Assembly (NCBI GenBank): GCA_029879605.1
Contig: JAOUQA010000105.1
Location: 1 to 7,013 of the forward strand
Length of the DNA: 7,013 bases
Direction of reading: 5' to 3'
Origin: Gammaproteobacteria bacterium
GTDB taxonomy: Bacteria; Pseudomonadota; Gammaproteobacteria; SZUA-229
This document shows positions 6,436-7,013 of the stretch, one piece after another. The position numbers and the translations under genes are program-made. Position 1 is the stretch's first letter, and each line of letters begins with the position of its first letter. Below the pieces are notes generated by a model. That model was not told where the DNA came from. It made no database searches and worked only from the letters and a program-made list of their open reading frames with translations.

Positions 6436-6910
6436 ATTTATTCTGATTGGCATTTCTGTTATTGGTCTATTTGCCTGTAGTGAGCAAAATACTGGTCCGA
6501 TAGAAGTTAAGTGGGACAGGGATATATGTGAACGATGTCGCATGATGTTAAGTGATCGTTATCATTCTGCCCAGATTCGCAGTGGCGAGAAAGCCAAAGT
6601 TTATGTTTTTGACGATCTTGGTGGTGCAATCGTCTGGATACAGGATAAAGACTGGAAAGATAATGAGAAAACTGAATTATGGGTGAATGATCATCGTACT
6701 GGAGGCTGGATTGATGGAAAAACAGCCTGGTATGTAACGGGTCATAGTACCCAGATGGAATATGGCCTGGGAGCTCAGCGAGAAGAACCTGTAGGTGGTA
6801 TGACATATGCAGAGGCTGAGGCCTATATTTTAAAACGTGAAAGAAAATATAATCAGTCGGGTGCCGACCTAAAGGAACAGTCGCATGAACACCAGCACGA
6901 CCATCATTAA
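6428..6910 (+). CDS. nosL: NosL, copper-chaperone lipoprotein
   Basis: This 160-residue lipoprotein delivers Cu(I) for assembly of nitrous oxide reductase. Residues 1-16 are a lipoprotein signal ending LFA before Cys17, the lipidation site. The mature part has the family core WDRDICERCRMM (29-40), with Cys34, Cys37 and Met39/Met40 as candidate metal ligands, then HSAQI (46-50), YVFDDLGGAIVW (59-70) and GGWIDGKTAWYV (92-103). Met110 (STQMEYG) and the GGM at 123-125 follow the family pattern. The C-terminus is unusually His-rich (HEHQHDHH, 153-160) and could bind extra metal. The start overlaps nosF by 8 bases and the 3' end overlaps the nosY start by 26 bases. Here nosL precedes nosY, unlike the nosDFYL order of Pseudomonas stutzeri. 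Confidence 0.95.
   Translation: MFKFILIGISVIGLFACSEQNTGPIEVKWDRDICERCRMMLSDRYHSAQIRSGEKAKVYVFDDLGGAIVWIQDKDWKDNEKTELWVNDHRTGGWIDGKTAWYVTGHSTQMEYGLGAQREEPVGGMTYAEAEAYILKRERKYNQSGADLKEQSHEHQHDHH
6872..6876 (+). promoter_or_regulatory. Ribosome binding site deciding the nosY start
   Basis: AAGGA lies 8 bases before the ATG at 6885, inside nosL. The next in-frame ATG at 6915, just after the nosL stop, has no comparable site, so 6885 is preferred. Confidence 0.65.
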
Positions 6911-7013
6911 TGAGATGAATAAAGTTGCTATTGCAGCATCTTCTGGCAAGATGCATAGCATGAAACATCTCTGGTTGACCGCCCAGGCGGATATAGTCGA
7001 GTCTCTGCGTGCA
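6885..7013 (+). CDS. nosY: NosY, permease subunit of NosDFY, N-terminus only (3' truncated by window)
   Basis: An open frame of 43 codons runs off the right edge. After about 25 mostly polar residues it reads LWLTAQADIVESLRA, an amphipathic segment of the kind that precedes the first membrane helix of ABC-2-type permeases, including NosY (family pattern: a short helix with a conserved E/D-x-x-x-x-LR just before helix 1). NosY is the partner still missing after nosD, nosF and nosL, so context agrees. The start overlaps nosL by 26 bases, in a different frame. The N-terminal polar extension looks long for NosY; a shorter form from the ATG at 6915 is possible. No membrane helix is within the window, so the call is provisional. 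Confidence 0.72.
   Translation, partial: MNTSTTIINEMNKVAIAASSGKMHSMKHLWLTAQADIVESLRA

Noticed and set aside
6507..6968. 153-residue open frame on the minus strand opposite nosL/nosY
   Set aside because: It lies almost entirely antisense to a clear NosL gene, and its translation shows no recognisable domain or plausible composition.

Overview
The window holds most of a nitrous oxide reductase (nos) accessory gene cluster of the clade II ('atypical', Wolinella/Dechloromonas-like) type, all on the + strand. Moderately AT-rich base use, c4/c553-like cytochromes, a Tat-exported NosG and a perfect FNR-type operator suggest a facultatively anaerobic proteobacterium. A gammaproteobacterium is possible, but the sequence alone does not fix this. 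No mobile element, tRNA/rRNA or CRISPR array was seen.

Layout. Bases 1-168 are the 3' end of an upstream gene with a Lys/Ala-rich linker and a Trp-rich tail. Its position suggests nosZ, but no catalytic motif is in the window. It is followed by a strong intrinsic terminator (191-216). Next come a small periplasmic monoheme cytochrome c (294-617), a gap with a perfect FNR/ANR palindrome (631-644), a periplasmic diheme c4-like cytochrome (748-1455) and a second strong terminator (1499-1529). From 1556 to the right edge runs a tightly overlapping operon: nosB-like membrane protein, nosD, nosG, nosH, nosF, nosL and the start of nosY. Every junction overlaps (TAATG, TAATG, ATGA, ATGA, 8 nt, 26 nt), so translational coupling is likely.

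How the parts work together. NosD (periplasmic beta-helix), NosF (ATPase) and NosY (permease) form the ABC-type complex needed to mature the copper centre of NosZ, with the lipoprotein NosL as copper chaperone. NosG and NosH are NapG/NapH-like iron-sulfur proteins expected to carry electrons from the quinol pool towards the periplasm. The two cytochromes c are plausible carriers to NosZ. The NosB-like protein is a polytopic membrane protein of unknown role that typically accompanies clade II nosZ. The cluster as a whole is recognisable. The less explained parts are the NosB-like protein, the split of the locus by two terminators with an FNR site between the cytochrome genes, the upstream tail, and the deep nosL/nosY overlap with a His-rich NosL tail.
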